Shown here one piece after another: positions 16,501-25,125 of a stretch of DNA of 64,000 nucleotides. Origin of the DNA: Methylobacterium sp. Leaf91 (GTDB lineage Bacteria > Pseudomonadota > Alphaproteobacteria > Rhizobiales > Beijerinckiaceae). A model generated the notes under the pieces. The model saw only the letters and a program-made list of their open reading frames with translations. It was not told where the DNA came from and ran no database searches. The stretch spans positions 978-64,977 of the forward strand of contig NZ_LMMP01000051.1 in assembly GCF_001422815.1 (NCBI RefSeq). Direction: 5' to 3'. The position numbers were made by a program, and so were the translations under genes. How positions within the stretch are numbered: position 1 is the stretch's first letter; each line of letters opens with the position of its first letter.

Positions 16501-17986
16501 CACGGAAGGTGAAGGCACCGCGCGATCCGACCGCACGGCGCAGGGCCGGGTCGGCGAGCTTCAATCCTTCCACATTGGCATCCGCACGGAGCGCGAAGCG
16601 GGTGGCATTGGGGTCGCCGCCCGTGGGTTCCATGGCGAGGCTGGCGGCGATCCGCTCGAGGACGTTGCCGTCCGCGCGCAGGCCCGCCGCCTTGAGGTCG
16701 CCGTTCACCCGTGGCCGCGCGATCGGCCCCTTCACGGTCCCGTCGAAGACGAGGGTGTCGAGCTCGGCATTGGCCGCCTTGGTGACGCTGCCATCGGTGG
16801 GGACGGCGCGGGCCGAGATGGTGAAGTCGGCGACCCGCTCGGGCGTGAGGCCGCCCGACGCGTCGAGGCGGGCGGTGCGGGAAGCGAGGGCGAGGCGGTC
16901 GATGCCGAACGCGCCGTTATCGGCAAAGCGCAGGGCGCCGTCGAGCTTGGTGGTGCCGGAGAAGATCGCAGCCGCCGGGCCGGGCAGCAGCCCCTCGATC
17001 CGCGAGGAGAGGTCGAGGGTGAGGGAGCGGTCGGCGCCGGCCCGGGCGATGCGGGCCGTGCCCTTGGCGCCGAGATCGGGGCCGGCATCGAAATCGAGCC
17101 GGGCGTTCCAGGCATCGAGGGTGCCGCGCCCGTCGAGATCGAGGTTGATCGGCGGCTCGCCGGGGAGATTGGCGAATTTGGAGAGGAGGCCACCGGCGGC
17201 CTCCACCAGGGTGGTCTTCACCTCGAGCTTCTCGCCCTTGGGCACGAAGAGCAGGCGGGCGACGAACTGCCCGGTGGCGTCGAGGCGGCGCACGGACAGG
17301 TCGAGGTCGAGCCCTTCGGACGGGGCGCCGAGCTTGGCCTTCCCCTCGGCGGACAGGCGCGCCGGCTGACCGGCGACGGTCTCGCCGAGGATGAGTTCGG
17401 CGAGCTTGAAGGCGGTGATCTCCACCTTCACGGGCAACTCGGGAAGCAGCGAGCCATCGGGCTCCGGCGTCGCCGAGACCGGGGCGGGGAGGGGACGGCG
17501 CAGCACTTCGAGGCGGCCGATCTCCAGGCTGTCGACCTGCAGCCGGCCGGAGAGGAGGGCGAGGCGGCTCCAGACGAGGCGCGCCTTGTCGAGCTTCAGC
17601 CAGGGACCGTTGCGATCGCTGATCACCACGTCGCGGATCGTGGCGTTCGACGAGAGCGCCCCGTCCACGGCACCGATGGACACCTGGGAGCCCGGCGTGG
17701 ACAAAGCCTTCGACAGGAGCCCGCCGAGCACGGTCTTCTCGCCGTCGTCGGCGCGGGTGTAGGTCGCGGGAACGGCGATGCAGACGGTCAGAGAGACGAT
17801 CGCCACGATGACGCGCGTTCTCCCTCCCCCCCTTGCGGGGGAGGGTGGCCCGCGAAGCGGGTCGGGAGAGGGGAGCGCCATGTCCGGAGAGGTCGGCCCC
17901 TCTCCCGCCTGCTCCGCAGGCACCCTCCCCCGCAGAGGGGGGAGGGTCGATGCGCACCGAACTATAACCCGTCCGAAAAATTCCAT
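13514..17986 (-). CDS. tamB: TamB, translocation and assembly module component
   Basis: A 1490-residue frame. The body is the long repetitive beta-rich structure of TamB/AsmA-like lipid-transport proteins. It ends in the DUF490 domain (about 1130-1490: FDATLDVAVHAPNRIFVRGR, DLRLTGTSRDPVAVGDF) and a terminal aromatic residue (GVGAEWEY). The membrane anchor is at about 59-75 (VIVAIVSLTVCIAVPATY). TamB spans the periplasm and works with TamA. The ATG at 17986 overlaps the tamA stop (TGATG), favouring that start. However, residues about 10-56 are encoded by a palindromic repeat and are Pro/Gly/Arg-rich. A start inside the repeat (ATG 17881) or a GTG at residue 61 are alternatives. Confidence 0.92.
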   Translation of the reverse strand: MEFFGRVIVRCASTLPPLRGRVPAEQAGEGPTSPDMALPSPDPLRGPPSPARGGGRTRVIVAIVSLTVCIAVPATYTRADDGEKTVLGGLLSKALSTPGSQVSIGAVDGALSSNATIRDVVISDRNGPWLKLDKARLVWSRLALLSGRLQVDSLEIGRLEVLRRPLPAPVSATPEPDGSLLPELPVKVEITAFKLAELILGETVAGQPARLSAEGKAKLGAPSEGLDLDLSVRRLDATGQFVARLLFVPKGEKLEVKTTLVEAAGGLLSKFANLPGEPPINLDLDGRGTLDAWNARLDFDAGPDLGAKGTARIARAGADRSLTLDLSSRIEGLLPGPAAAIFSGTTKLDGALRFADNGAFGIDRLALASRTARLDASGGLTPERVADFTISARAVPTDGSVTKAANAELDTLVFDGTVKGPIARPRVNGDLKAAGLRADGNVLERIAASLAMEPTGGDPNATRFALRADANVEGLKLADPALRRAVGSRGAFTFRGTLQPDGVVDVAAFDLDAPTATLSYAGRVGQNTLTGTLKAGLADLSAFSDVADRTLAGSVAVKANLSGDPARKAVTADVDATTQGLVLGLPALDRLLGREPHFSGRLSQVFDGYSFDGVKLDGAEMVARLEGKATARLADAKLLVDVKTLSALDPRLAGRALLDGRLSGTLEKPDLTATLTAADGRALGRPIRDVRVAAALKDLTGALDGTVALGGEIGGKTLRGDVHLARSGADWSLDRLAVNLGSATLAGKAAVDAATLLAQGSVTLSAANLDDLSPLALTPMAGSLDATVALSREGGRQDASVKAKGASLRSGEIGLAQLDADLTGRDLLAHPVVDGRVNADRVIAAGESIDTVRLLAVGSPNASDITLTAKARGFDLDGAARLVPAEATRIELSRFSASRGKDRLALAGPATITLDRGSAVIDGLVIAAGTGRVSLAGRAGSNLDLKLGIRALPLALARIASPSLALTGTLDGDADIHGTAARPEGRYALSVAKVVTPETRKAGLPPIDAKASGTLGDGRAGIEGRVSAGRGAELTLAGFLPVSAGGPIALKLRGTLDAAMANSLLSVGGQRVAGRIALDGGVSGTLDAPRAEGAATLSGGSFTDPLQGIALKQIEGRVTGRGDTLVVERLTAQTRNGGGLQASGRVALDPNGGFPGAFKITAERAELVSSPIVTATASLNLALSGPLARTPKVSGRVDLVSVDVTVPDRLPATVQPLPGVRRVNTPADVRVRLDAKADRKAKVAALGKRRKAPPPFDATLDVAVHAPNRIFVRGRGIDAELGGDLRLTGTSRDPVAVGDFAMRRGRLSIIGQRLDFTRGRLAFNGELAIPDLDFQAETKAAEVTARVAVTGPANQPDFVLTSDPSLPQDEVLSRLLFKKAAGGLSPFQALQLAQAVSQLSGGAGGPDVFEQARKGLGLDSLDVSTGASGGPALGASRYLSDRLSVGVKAGAKPQDTAATVDYDVTRRIKIQGEAGSDGRTAVGVGAEWEY
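17821..17948. repeat. Palindromic repeat pair (BIME/REP-like) inside the 5' end of tamB
   Basis: Two near-identical GC-rich units face each other: 17821-17872 and the inverted 17894-17948. Each has CCCTCCCCCC...TGCGGGGGAGGGTG, a small inner palindrome and GGGAGAGGGG. They are separated by about 20 bases. Each unit can also fold alone. They lie between the tamB ATG at 17986 and the membrane-anchor codons and keep the frame open. A shorter related CCCTCTCCCC tract occurs at about 9082-9112, which suggests a dispersed family in this genome. Confidence 0.85.
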
Positions 17987-19986
17987 CAGAACGACTGCCC
18001 CAGGCTGATGTACAGGGCCACGGGACGTTCGCGGTTCCCCTTGATGCGGTCGAGGGGGAACGCCACGTCGACGCGGATGGGGCCGATGCCGGTATAATAG
18101 CGAAGACCGAGGCCCGCCGCGTAGCGGATGCGCTCTTCGAAATCGGGCAGGCTGCCCTCGAAGGCTGTGCCGGCGTCGAAGAACGGCACGATTCCGATTG
18201 TGTCGGTGATCTTGACCCGCGCCTCCACCGAAGCTTCGAGCAGGCTACGCCCGCCCACCGGCAGGTTGAACGGCCCGCGTGGGCCCAAGGTCCGATAGGG
18301 GAAGCCACGCACCGAGCCGCCACCGCCGGCGAAGAAGCGGATATTGGCCGGGATGTCCTCCAGGCTCGCGCCCGAGATGGAGCCGAATCCGACGCGGCCG
18401 GCGAGGATGTAGCGGGCCTCGTCGTCGAGGGCGTAATAAGTAGAGCCCTGCGCCTTGGCGACGAAGATCGACGGATCCGAGCCCAGGAACCCGGCATAGG
18501 GTGTCACCGAGGCGGTGGCACGGAACCCCTGCGTCGGATCGAGCAGATTGTCGGTGGAATCGTAGGCGACGGAGAGTGGCACGCCGACGAGGCGGTAATC
18601 GACCTTTCCGAGCGCGTCCTGCGAGCGTCCGGCCTGACCGTCGACGCCGATCTGCGCGTAGAACGTGTCGGAGAACCGGTGCCGGATGCCGATCGTGCCG
18701 CCGGCCGCGTCCGAGACGTAGGATTGCTGCGCCTCGCGGCCCGCGAAGACATTGGCCACGAGATCGTTGCGCGTGCCCCATAGAGCCGGCTTGACGAAGG
18801 TTGCGGAGATCCGGCCGCCCAGCCCGTTCGAATCGATCCCGGCGGCCTTGCGCTGCGCAGCGTAGAGGTCGTTGCCGAGATAGTAGATGTCGGCATCGAG
18901 CCGCAGAGTCTCTCCGCCGCCGAACAGATTCCGGTTGGCATAATAGGCACGGATGCCCGGGCCATCGACCGTGGAGAAGCGGGCCGCGACCCCGATCAGG
19001 TTACGGTCGCGCTCGGTCACGTCGACGAAGATCGGCAGGTTGCCCTGCGCGTCGAGCGCCTCGCCCTCGCGTACCCGGACGGAACCCAGGGCCTCCACCT
19101 TGGCGACGGACCGGCGAATGTCGGCCACGGCCTTGGGTGAATAGGGATCGCCCGGCTCGCTATAGATGAAGGAGCGCACCACCGCCGGGTCGATGCCGGT
19201 GGTACCGCGCACGACGACCTCGCCCAGCCCCGCGATCGGCCCGGGATCGATGGTGAAGCGCACATCCATGACGTGGGCCTCGTCATCCACCACAGGATCG
19301 CGCGAAACCGCCTTGGCGAAGGGATGGCCCAGCGCCCGGAAGCGGTCGACGATCTTCGCCTCGCGGGCGAGAACGGTGGCGGAACGAGCGGGGACGTCGT
19401 CACCCACCCGGGTGAAACGCTCGGGCAGCACTTCGGACGGGAAATCGTTGCCGCGCGGATCGGAAGCCGTCACCGTGCGGAGCTTATAGAGCGGTCCGGC
19501 ATCGACGACGATCTTCACGGGCACCAAGGCCCGGTTCCGGCCGCCCTCGGCGGCACGCGCCGCAGCCGCCACCGAGGCCTCGCCCGTCAGTTCGACGCCA
19601 TCGATGCGGATGGCGACCTTGCCCTGGTAATAGCCGTAGCCGGAGAGCACGTCGGACAGGCGGCGAAGGTCCGCCTCCGCCCGCCGCACGATGCCCTCGC
19701 CGTCGGGCGGAGCGTCCTGGCGAAGGCGATAGAGCGTGGAGGTGTCCTGCAGAGCCTGCAGCACGTCGTCATCCTCGAGCCCCTGAAACTTCACCGAATA
19801 GGGCAGCGTGTCGCCGCTCGGTGCCGGCGGCTCTTCTTCGGAACCGAACATGCCGAACAGGTCGAAGGCGATGGCGGGGGAAGCGGCTAAGGTGCTCATC
19901 GACACGCCGCCGAGGACGGCCATGGCCACGCCCGCGCAGCCGTGTTTCAGGCCTCTGCCCTTTAGGTCACGCGTGTTCGACGTCAC
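17986..19986 (-). CDS. tamA: TamA, BamA-family outer-membrane protein
   Basis: A 666-residue protein. The signal peptide spans the first ~40 residues (LKHGCAGVAMAVLGGVSM, cleavage near SPAIA). POTRA-like repeats follow (about 60-330), including the GDPYSPKAVADIRRSVAKVE segment. The C-terminal 16-strand barrel has the conserved SVRGFPYRTLGP loop-6 motif (VRGF). The last strand ends VALYISLGQSF with a terminal Phe. Together with TamB it inserts outer-membrane proteins or moves lipids. The annotated start is GTG 19986 and no strong ribosome site is seen; a later start would lose much of the signal peptide. It is followed directly by tamB with one base of overlap. Confidence 0.94.
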   Translation of the reverse strand: MTSNTRDLKGRGLKHGCAGVAMAVLGGVSMSTLAASPAIAFDLFGMFGSEEEPPAPSGDTLPYSVKFQGLEDDDVLQALQDTSTLYRLRQDAPPDGEGIVRRAEADLRRLSDVLSGYGYYQGKVAIRIDGVELTGEASVAAAARAAEGGRNRALVPVKIVVDAGPLYKLRTVTASDPRGNDFPSEVLPERFTRVGDDVPARSATVLAREAKIVDRFRALGHPFAKAVSRDPVVDDEAHVMDVRFTIDPGPIAGLGEVVVRGTTGIDPAVVRSFIYSEPGDPYSPKAVADIRRSVAKVEALGSVRVREGEALDAQGNLPIFVDVTERDRNLIGVAARFSTVDGPGIRAYYANRNLFGGGETLRLDADIYYLGNDLYAAQRKAAGIDSNGLGGRISATFVKPALWGTRNDLVANVFAGREAQQSYVSDAAGGTIGIRHRFSDTFYAQIGVDGQAGRSQDALGKVDYRLVGVPLSVAYDSTDNLLDPTQGFRATASVTPYAGFLGSDPSIFVAKAQGSTYYALDDEARYILAGRVGFGSISGASLEDIPANIRFFAGGGGSVRGFPYRTLGPRGPFNLPVGGRSLLEASVEARVKITDTIGIVPFFDAGTAFEGSLPDFEERIRYAAGLGLRYYTGIGPIRVDVAFPLDRIKGNRERPVALYISLGQSF

Positions 19987-20557
19987 GAAACACGGCCCGC
20001 CCGTGATTCGGACCGGTCCGCTCTCGCCCCTTGCAACGGCATGCCCGCAAAGGTTCGTCTGTCAGCCGTCGATTCCGTCATCCCGCCCCCGCTTCGATGC
20101 CGGTCAACCTTCCGTGACGACCCCTCACCGGGTCGTTAAGGTCGTTCCTCGCCTCATGTCGCAGAGTGGCAAGCCTAGACCGCACCACCAACGAGGGCAA
20201 TCTCGGCCGGTGCCGCAGCCCTTCGTTCAGTCGGCTCCGGGGAAGGATGGAAATCGCGCATCTCGACGGGAACCCGGAACGGCCGGGAGCCTTGTCTGAA
20301 CATCGCAGGCACCCTAACTTTCACCTATCGGACCTTGTCTTCCACGATCCCCCGCCGGTTCAATCCGGGTCGCACGCCCAGCAGTCATTGCAGAACTGCC
20401 GCGGTCTGTCGCTTCGATCTCATCGCATCTCCGAAACCCTGCGCCCTGTCGGCCGCACGTCGTTTTCTGCGGCCCGAGAGGCCCCTCCCCACACAATTCG
20501 AGACGAGGGCGCGAAGACTGCAATCGCGTTCCTCCCGACGACGAGAAGGACATCACC
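19987..20557. other. Long divergent intergenic region before the cold-shock gene
   Basis: 571 bases between tamA (minus) and cspA (plus). No frame has protein-like composition. Long structured 5' leaders are typical of cold-shock mRNAs, so part of this is probably the cspA leader. The tamA promoter must also be here. I did not identify specific promoter boxes. Confidence 0.45.
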
Positions 20558-20767
20558 ATGAGCACGGGCACCGTGAAATGGTTCAACGAAACCAAGGGCT
20601 ACGGCTTCATTCAGCCCGATGACGGCGGCAAGGACGTGTTCGTCCATATCTCGGCCGTGGAACGCGCGGGTATGCGCAATCTCATCGAGGGACAGAAGCT
20701 GTCCTACGAGATCGAGAACGACCGTCGCACCGGAAAGCAGTCCGCCGGCAACCTTCAGGCGGCCTGA
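20558..20767 (+). CDS. cspA: Cold-shock domain protein
   Basis: A 69-residue single cold-shock domain. RNP1 is KGYGFIQP (about 14-21) and RNP2 is VFVHIS (about 28-33), with the start [14 protein letters not shown] typical of alphaproteobacterial Csp. It binds single-stranded RNA and DNA and acts as an RNA chaperone. A strong ribosome site (GAGAAGGA) precedes the ATG. The gene stands alone with a long upstream leader and a hairpin downstream. Confidence 0.96.
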   Translation: MSTGTVKWFNETKGYGFIQPDDGGKDVFVHISAVERAGMRNLIEGQKLSYEIENDRRTGKQSAGNLQAA

Positions 20768-20820
20768 ACTGCTAAGGGCGAGGGCTGCTCAGTGAGGCCT
20801 TCGTTCAACACATGCGTAGG

Positions 20821-20844
20821 AAGCCGCCCTGTCATGGGCGGCTT
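20821..20844 (+). terminator. Hairpin downstream of cspA
   Basis: AAGCCGCCC (20821-20829) pairs perfectly with GGGCGGCTT (20836-20844) around a six-base loop. The following CTGTTG has only a weak T run, so termination efficiency is uncertain. Confidence 0.65.
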
Positions 20845-20979
20845 CTGTTGATTCCGGCCGAATCGTGAGGCATTGGGCTTTTCGATTCGATCCCGTCTTC
20901 CGATGATTCACAGCAAGGCTCAGCGCCGCGCGCTTCCGCTCGCGGAACGGGCCGAGACGCACCACCCGAGAAAGGTCAG

Positions 20980-21354
20980 ATGAGCGCCTTCGACTACAGG
21001 AATTTCGACGACCGCCGTAAGAACTCCGCCAGCGCCAAGCAGATGCTGCTGGAAAAATTCAAGGCCCGTCCTCCGGCGGATGACCCGGAAATGGTTGCCA
21101 AGGCCCAGGCCCGCGCCGCGGTTGCCCGCGCCCGGGACGAGAGGGCTCGCGAACGCGAAGCCGCCCGCATCGCGGCCGAAAAGAAGGCCGCTGAAGAGAA
21201 GCGCGCCCGCGAGGAGGCGGAGCTCGCCGCACAGATCGCCCGCGAAGAGGAAGAGACGCGTCTCGCCGCCGAACGCAAGGCGATCGAACTCGCCGAGAAG
21301 AAGGCCCAGCGCGATGCGCGCTACGCGGCTCGCAAGGCCAAGGCTCGCCGCTGA
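20980..21354 (+). CDS. DUF6481 family protein, charged coiled coil
   Basis: A 124-residue protein starting MSAFDYRNFDDRRKNSASAK. Almost all of residues 45-124 is a continuous Glu/Lys/Arg/Ala helix (AARIAAEKKAAEEKRAREEA and similar), a predicted coiled coil ending in a basic tail (RYAARKAKARR). The length and N-terminal FDxRxxxSASAKQ motif match DUF6481 proteins of Methylobacterium relatives. No role is known; nucleic-acid binding by the basic end is possible. Confidence 0.7.
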   Translation: MSAFDYRNFDDRRKNSASAKQMLLEKFKARPPADDPEMVAKAQARAAVARARDERAREREAARIAAEKKAAEEKRAREEAELAAQIAREEEETRLAAERKAIELAEKKAQRDARYAARKAKARR

Positions 21355-21609
21355 CACCCACAGAGGAAGCCCTTCCCGGGGAAGGGTTAGCCTCGCCGCT
21401 CCGGGGGACGCCGGAAGCTGGATGAGTCAAGGGCTCGGAACGTCGTACCGGATTTCGCATCCGCTGCGGCGCTCCGGGCCCTTCGCGTTTCGACGCGGCA
21501 CACACGCCGAGAATGGAGCACGATGACAGGCATTGAACAGATGCTCGGAACACGAGATTCGGCGCGCCGGTTCAATGCCGCATCAGGACTAGCGACAGGA
21601 GGCCGAAGT

Positions 21610-21849
21610 TTAAGCCTCGCCCTCAGCTTCGCCTTCGTCTTTCTCGGAGGTCGTCTCGACCTCGCCCTTCGGCTCGGTATCGGCCTCGGGGCGGGGGCCG
21701 GCCTTGAACGAGCGGCGCGGGGCGTTGCCGCGCTTCATCTGCGCCGGCTTCTCGATAGCGCCGAGACGCTCGGAGAGCTGCTTGGCCCGTTCGTTGAAAT
21801 CGTTAGTGGTGCGCGACTGGGACGCACCACTTTTAAACGCATTCGCCAC
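21610..21849 (-). CDS. Small hypothetical protein
   Basis: A 79-residue product from a GTG at 21849 preceded by GAGGCC. The N-terminal half is polar and helical (TTNDFNERAKQLSERLGAIE). A short basic stretch follows (MKRGNAPRRSFKAG), then an acidic tail (TTSEKDEGEAEGEA). The opposite-strand frame over the same DNA (21523-21906) is less protein-like. The charge-segregated layout resembles small nucleic-acid-associated proteins, but no family is assigned. Confidence 0.5.
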   Translation of the reverse strand: MANAFKSGASQSRTTNDFNERAKQLSERLGAIEKPAQMKRGNAPRRSFKAGPRPEADTEPKGEVETTSEKDEGEAEGEA

Positions 21850-22002
21850 TTGGGCCTCATGGAGTTGCCCAGGGCACGGGTTCGTGCGGGGTTGCTCACC
21901 TTATAGCACGGTTTGTCATGCCGCGGGCAGCTAACTGTCCGACTTCGGTCTCATCGGTCCCGAAACGGGCCGGTGTGGCCCGTTTTGAGGAGGGCTCCGG
22001 CT

Positions 22003-24180
22003 TCAGAACCGGGCCGTCAGGAACAGCCGAACGTTGCGACCTGGCAGCAGGATCTCGTCCTTCTTGAACGACGCTGAGTTGCGGATATCGTCGTCGAGGA
22101 GGTTGCGCCCCTGGAGCCCCACCGTGACCTCGGTGGCACCGTAGATCGCCGGGTCGAGGGACTGCGTGTAGGCCAGTTCGGCGCGCAGGTCGTTCCAGCC
22201 CCGGGTCAGCGTCTCGAACGGCGCGATCTCCGTATGGTCGAAGGCGTGAAGGAGGTTCACACGGCCGAACCAGCCATTCGCCCGTAGGAAGGCGCCACCA
22301 CCCAGACGATGGGGAGGAATGCGCGGAACGTAGGAACCGTCGTCGAACTGCGCCCGTACGAAATCGTATTGCGCCTCGATCCCGGCCCAGCCGTCGCCAA
22401 CGGGAACGATGTCAAGCTGCGCGCCGATCTCGGCGCCGTAGAAGGTCGTGTTGGCCTGGGAGTAGACGATCTGGCGCAATTCGTCGCCGCTGCCGCAAGA
22501 GGCGAAATCGTCATCGCAGCGGTTGCCCGTATCCCGGCGGTAGATGAAGCCGGTATAGCGCGTGACATATCCGGTCGCGTCGAGACGCAGGGGGCCTTCG
22601 GCCCGGCGCAGACTGAGCTCCATCGTGCGGGCGCGTTCCAGCTTCAGGGTCGGATCACCGATCTCGAAGGTCGCGGAGGCGTGGTGCGGTCCCTGCGAGA
22701 ACAGCTCGTAGCTGGTGGGCGCGCGCTCGACATAGGAGCCGTTGATGCTCGCCACGAACCCGTAGGGGAGGTCCTGCAGAGCGCCGAAGCTCAGACTCTT
22801 GGGGGCGAAGCGGCGGGTCAGTGCGTAGCTCGACGGATCGATGCCGCCGGGCAGATAGTCGGTCGGGAACAGCGTGGCGATGCTGTTGAGCCGGTCGTTC
22901 CCGATCCGGCCGGCCGCCTGGAAGCGCAGGCCGCCCCCCACTGCGAGTTCCTCGAACAGATAAGCGGCCAGGGAGCGCGATTCCGTGGGCGGCAGGAAGC
23001 TCTCGAGCTGCGAATTGAGGACGCGCCGGCTAGTCTGCACGCCGACCGCGCCGGTCAGGGTGCCGAGCGCGGTGACGACCGGCACGTGCTGCGCCTCGAA
23101 CCTGGCCTCGACCTCGCGGTTCTTGAAGATGGCCTGCACGCCCTCGGGGCCGGCCACCTCCTCATGGTCGTGCTCATGCTCATGGTCGTGATGCGCCAGA
23201 CCGATCTCTTCGTGGCGGTAGACCGAGCCGCCGGCCCAGAACCGCAGAACCTCGAACGGCCCTTGGAGCGGTCGGTACTCGCCACGTGCGAGCACCCGGT
23301 CCTGCTTCGGGTTCAGACTTGAGCGGGTCTCTTCCGACTCGCCACCGGGGATCTGGTACATCGCCTCGTAATGGCTGAACGAAACGCCGAGAAATCCGCG
23401 ATCGCCGATCGCCGAGATTCCGATGGAGCCACCCTGCGTCTCGGTGGCCGAGTTGCGCTGGATGCCGCCGGGAATCGCGTAGGAATCGGTTGCCGTCTTG
23501 AACCCGTCGGCATGGACCGCGATGCCGTTGGCCCCGGCATCGACGCTCGCCGCGCCGAGCCGACCGTTATCGACACTGGAATAGCCGGTGGTGACCTGGC
23601 CGGAGACACCCCGGGCCGGAATGAAGGTCGGCACCTGGTTATTCTCGGACGAGACCACGCCGCCGATAGCGCCCGAGCCGTAGCGCAGGGTCGCGGGCCC
23701 CCGGATCACCTCGATCCGGTCGGCGGTGAGCGGGTTGACCGGCACCGCATGGTCCTCACCGAGATCGGATACGCCGCCATTGACGATTCCGTTCTCCTGA
23801 ATTCGCACCCGCGCATTGTCGAGGCCGCGAATGATCGGCCGCGAAGCCGCGCCCGGCGCATAGGTCGAGGACGAGATACCGGGGCGGTCGGACAGGGCGT
23901 CGCCGAGGGTGCGGGGCTGGTTGCGCTGAATCTCGGAGCGGGTCACCACCGTGACGGGGGAAAAGCTGTCGCCGACGACCGGCAGCACGCCGGTGGGAAA
24001 CCCACCCACGGCGGAAGGGCCGGGGGCGGGAAGGATCGGGCTCGCGGAGGTCACGCTGAGTTCGGAGAGCGTCGCCTCGGCCTGCTGGGCCGCCACGGGA
24101 GCGACCATCGCGCCGGATGTCAGGCCCGCGCCGGATAGCATCGTCCCGGCCAGCCAGATCCTCGATCGTCTCGTCCGCAT
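22003..24180 (-). CDS. TonB-dependent receptor, ZnuD-like, with a His-rich loop
   Basis: A 725-residue outer-membrane receptor. The signal peptide ends near VAAQQAE, followed by a TonB-box-like ELSVTS. The plug domain contains TLGDALSDRPGISS, RPIIRGLDNARVRIQENG and DRIEVIRGPATLRYGSGAIGG, followed by a 22-strand barrel ending FLTARF. A surface loop at residues about 330-341 reads HHDHEHEHDHEE, a zinc-binding feature of ZnuD-type zinc receptors. ATG 24180 is chosen over TTG 24192 because GAGGGG lies at the right distance. A Zur-like palindrome directly upstream supports zinc-repressed expression. Confidence 0.88.
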   Translation of the reverse strand: MRTRRSRIWLAGTMLSGAGLTSGAMVAPVAAQQAEATLSELSVTSASPILPAPGPSAVGGFPTGVLPVVGDSFSPVTVVTRSEIQRNQPRTLGDALSDRPGISSSTYAPGAASRPIIRGLDNARVRIQENGIVNGGVSDLGEDHAVPVNPLTADRIEVIRGPATLRYGSGAIGGVVSSENNQVPTFIPARGVSGQVTTGYSSVDNGRLGAASVDAGANGIAVHADGFKTATDSYAIPGGIQRNSATETQGGSIGISAIGDRGFLGVSFSHYEAMYQIPGGESEETRSSLNPKQDRVLARGEYRPLQGPFEVLRFWAGGSVYRHEEIGLAHHDHEHEHDHEEVAGPEGVQAIFKNREVEARFEAQHVPVVTALGTLTGAVGVQTSRRVLNSQLESFLPPTESRSLAAYLFEELAVGGGLRFQAAGRIGNDRLNSIATLFPTDYLPGGIDPSSYALTRRFAPKSLSFGALQDLPYGFVASINGSYVERAPTSYELFSQGPHHASATFEIGDPTLKLERARTMELSLRRAEGPLRLDATGYVTRYTGFIYRRDTGNRCDDDFASCGSGDELRQIVYSQANTTFYGAEIGAQLDIVPVGDGWAGIEAQYDFVRAQFDDGSYVPRIPPHRLGGGAFLRANGWFGRVNLLHAFDHTEIAPFETLTRGWNDLRAELAYTQSLDPAIYGATEVTVGLQGRNLLDDDIRNSASFKKDEILLPGRNVRLFLTARF

Positions 24181-24192
24181 CACGCCCCTCAA

Positions 24193-24214
24193 GAATTATG
24201 TTATAATGTTTCAT
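24193..24214 (-). promoter_or_regulatory. Putative Zur operator
   Basis: Read on the minus strand the site is GAAACATTATAACATAATTC, an AT-rich imperfect palindrome close to the GTTATAATATAAC-type Zur boxes of alphaproteobacteria. It lies just upstream of the ribosome site of the zinc receptor gene and would block it when zinc is plentiful. Match judged by eye. Confidence 0.55.
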
Positions 24215-24360
24215 CCGCGAGAGCGTCTATTTCCGCAAGGGGAGGAGGGCGCTGATGGACGGTTGGAGCCCCGCCTGTTGCCGAACTGCATCAACGGCAG
24301 GCGCCGCTGCGACGAAGGCGGCGCTTGCGGGAGGCTCGGCGCAGGCAAACATCCTTGCTC

Positions 24361-25125
24361 GTGATCTCCCTCTCCCTCCTTGGCACCACCGTCCGAATGC
24401 TCGGCCTCCTTCTGCTCGGCCTCTTCCTCCTGCCGCTCGGCACCCATGCGCTGTGGTGGACGGCGCGGGGCGGCGGCGCAGCGGATTGGGCAGTGGCCGA
24501 CTGGTCGAGCGCCGGGCTGTTGCGCCCGCCCAAAGCGACCGATCCGGCCCTCGTCAGGGTCTATGCGGCGCGTGTCGGGCGCTGGCGCGGGATCTTTGCC
24601 CATCACAGCTGGATCGTGGTGAAACCGGCCGGTGCCGCCCGCTACACCCGCTACGACGTGGTCGGCTGGGGGATGCCGGTCCGCACGGATGGCTGGGCCG
24701 CAGACGGCCGCTGGTTCGGCAACGATCCGCAAACCATTCTCGCCCTCGACGGGGACGATGCCGCCCGCGCCATCCCGGCGATCCGCGCGGCCGTGGCCGA
24801 CTACCCCTACCGGGCGCTCGGAACCTACCGGGCTTGGCCAGGCCCGAACTCGAACAGCTTCGCGGCGCATGTGCTGGCCCGCCTGCCGGAGCCGCAGGTC
24901 ACTCTTCCGCCGACGGCGCTGGGGAAGGATTGGGCGCCTCCCGGACGCATCGTCGAGCGCACGCCGAGCGGCACCGGAATCAGGCTGACCGTCGGCGGCT
25001 ATGCCGGTATCACTGTCGGCTGGGTCGAGGGGGTCGAGATCAACCTGCTCGGCCTCGTCGCAGGACTCGACCTGCGCCGCCCGGCGATCAAACTTCCCGG
25101 TTGGGGAAGAATCGGAGTGGCATGA
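24361..25125 (+). CDS. DUF3750 membrane-anchored protein
   Basis: About 254 residues if GTG 24361 is the start; ATG 24397 (MLGLLLLGLFLLPLGTHALW) gives 242. One N-terminal hydrophobic segment anchors or exports it. The DUF3750 core includes IFAHHSWIVVKPAG, YTRYDVVGWG, YRALGTYRAWPGPNSNSF and a C-terminal GVEINLLGLVAGLDLRRPAI. This layout suggests a periplasmic hydrolase-like fold, but no activity is established. It is divergent from the zinc receptor. Its stop overlaps the next gene start (ATGA). Confidence 0.8.
   Translation: MISLSLLGTTVRMLGLLLLGLFLLPLGTHALWWTARGGGAADWAVADWSSAGLLRPPKATDPALVRVYAARVGRWRGIFAHHSWIVVKPAGAARYTRYDVVGWGMPVRTDGWAADGRWFGNDPQTILALDGDDAARAIPAIRAAVADYPYRALGTYRAWPGPNSNSFAAHVLARLPEPQVTLPPTALGKDWAPPGRIVERTPSGTGIRLTVGGYAGITVGWVEGVEINLLGLVAGLDLRRPAIKLPGWGRIGVA

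Noticed and set aside
15497-18097. Plus-strand 866-residue frame opposite tamB
   Set aside because: The residues are Arg/Gly/Glu-rich with no domain, and the opposite strand has an unmistakable TamB. High-GC shadow.
21370-21386. Hairpin between the DUF6481 gene and the minus-strand small gene
   Set aside because: CCCTTCC/GGAAGGG pairs around only three bases, with no T run. It may be a weak terminator but is not strong enough to list.
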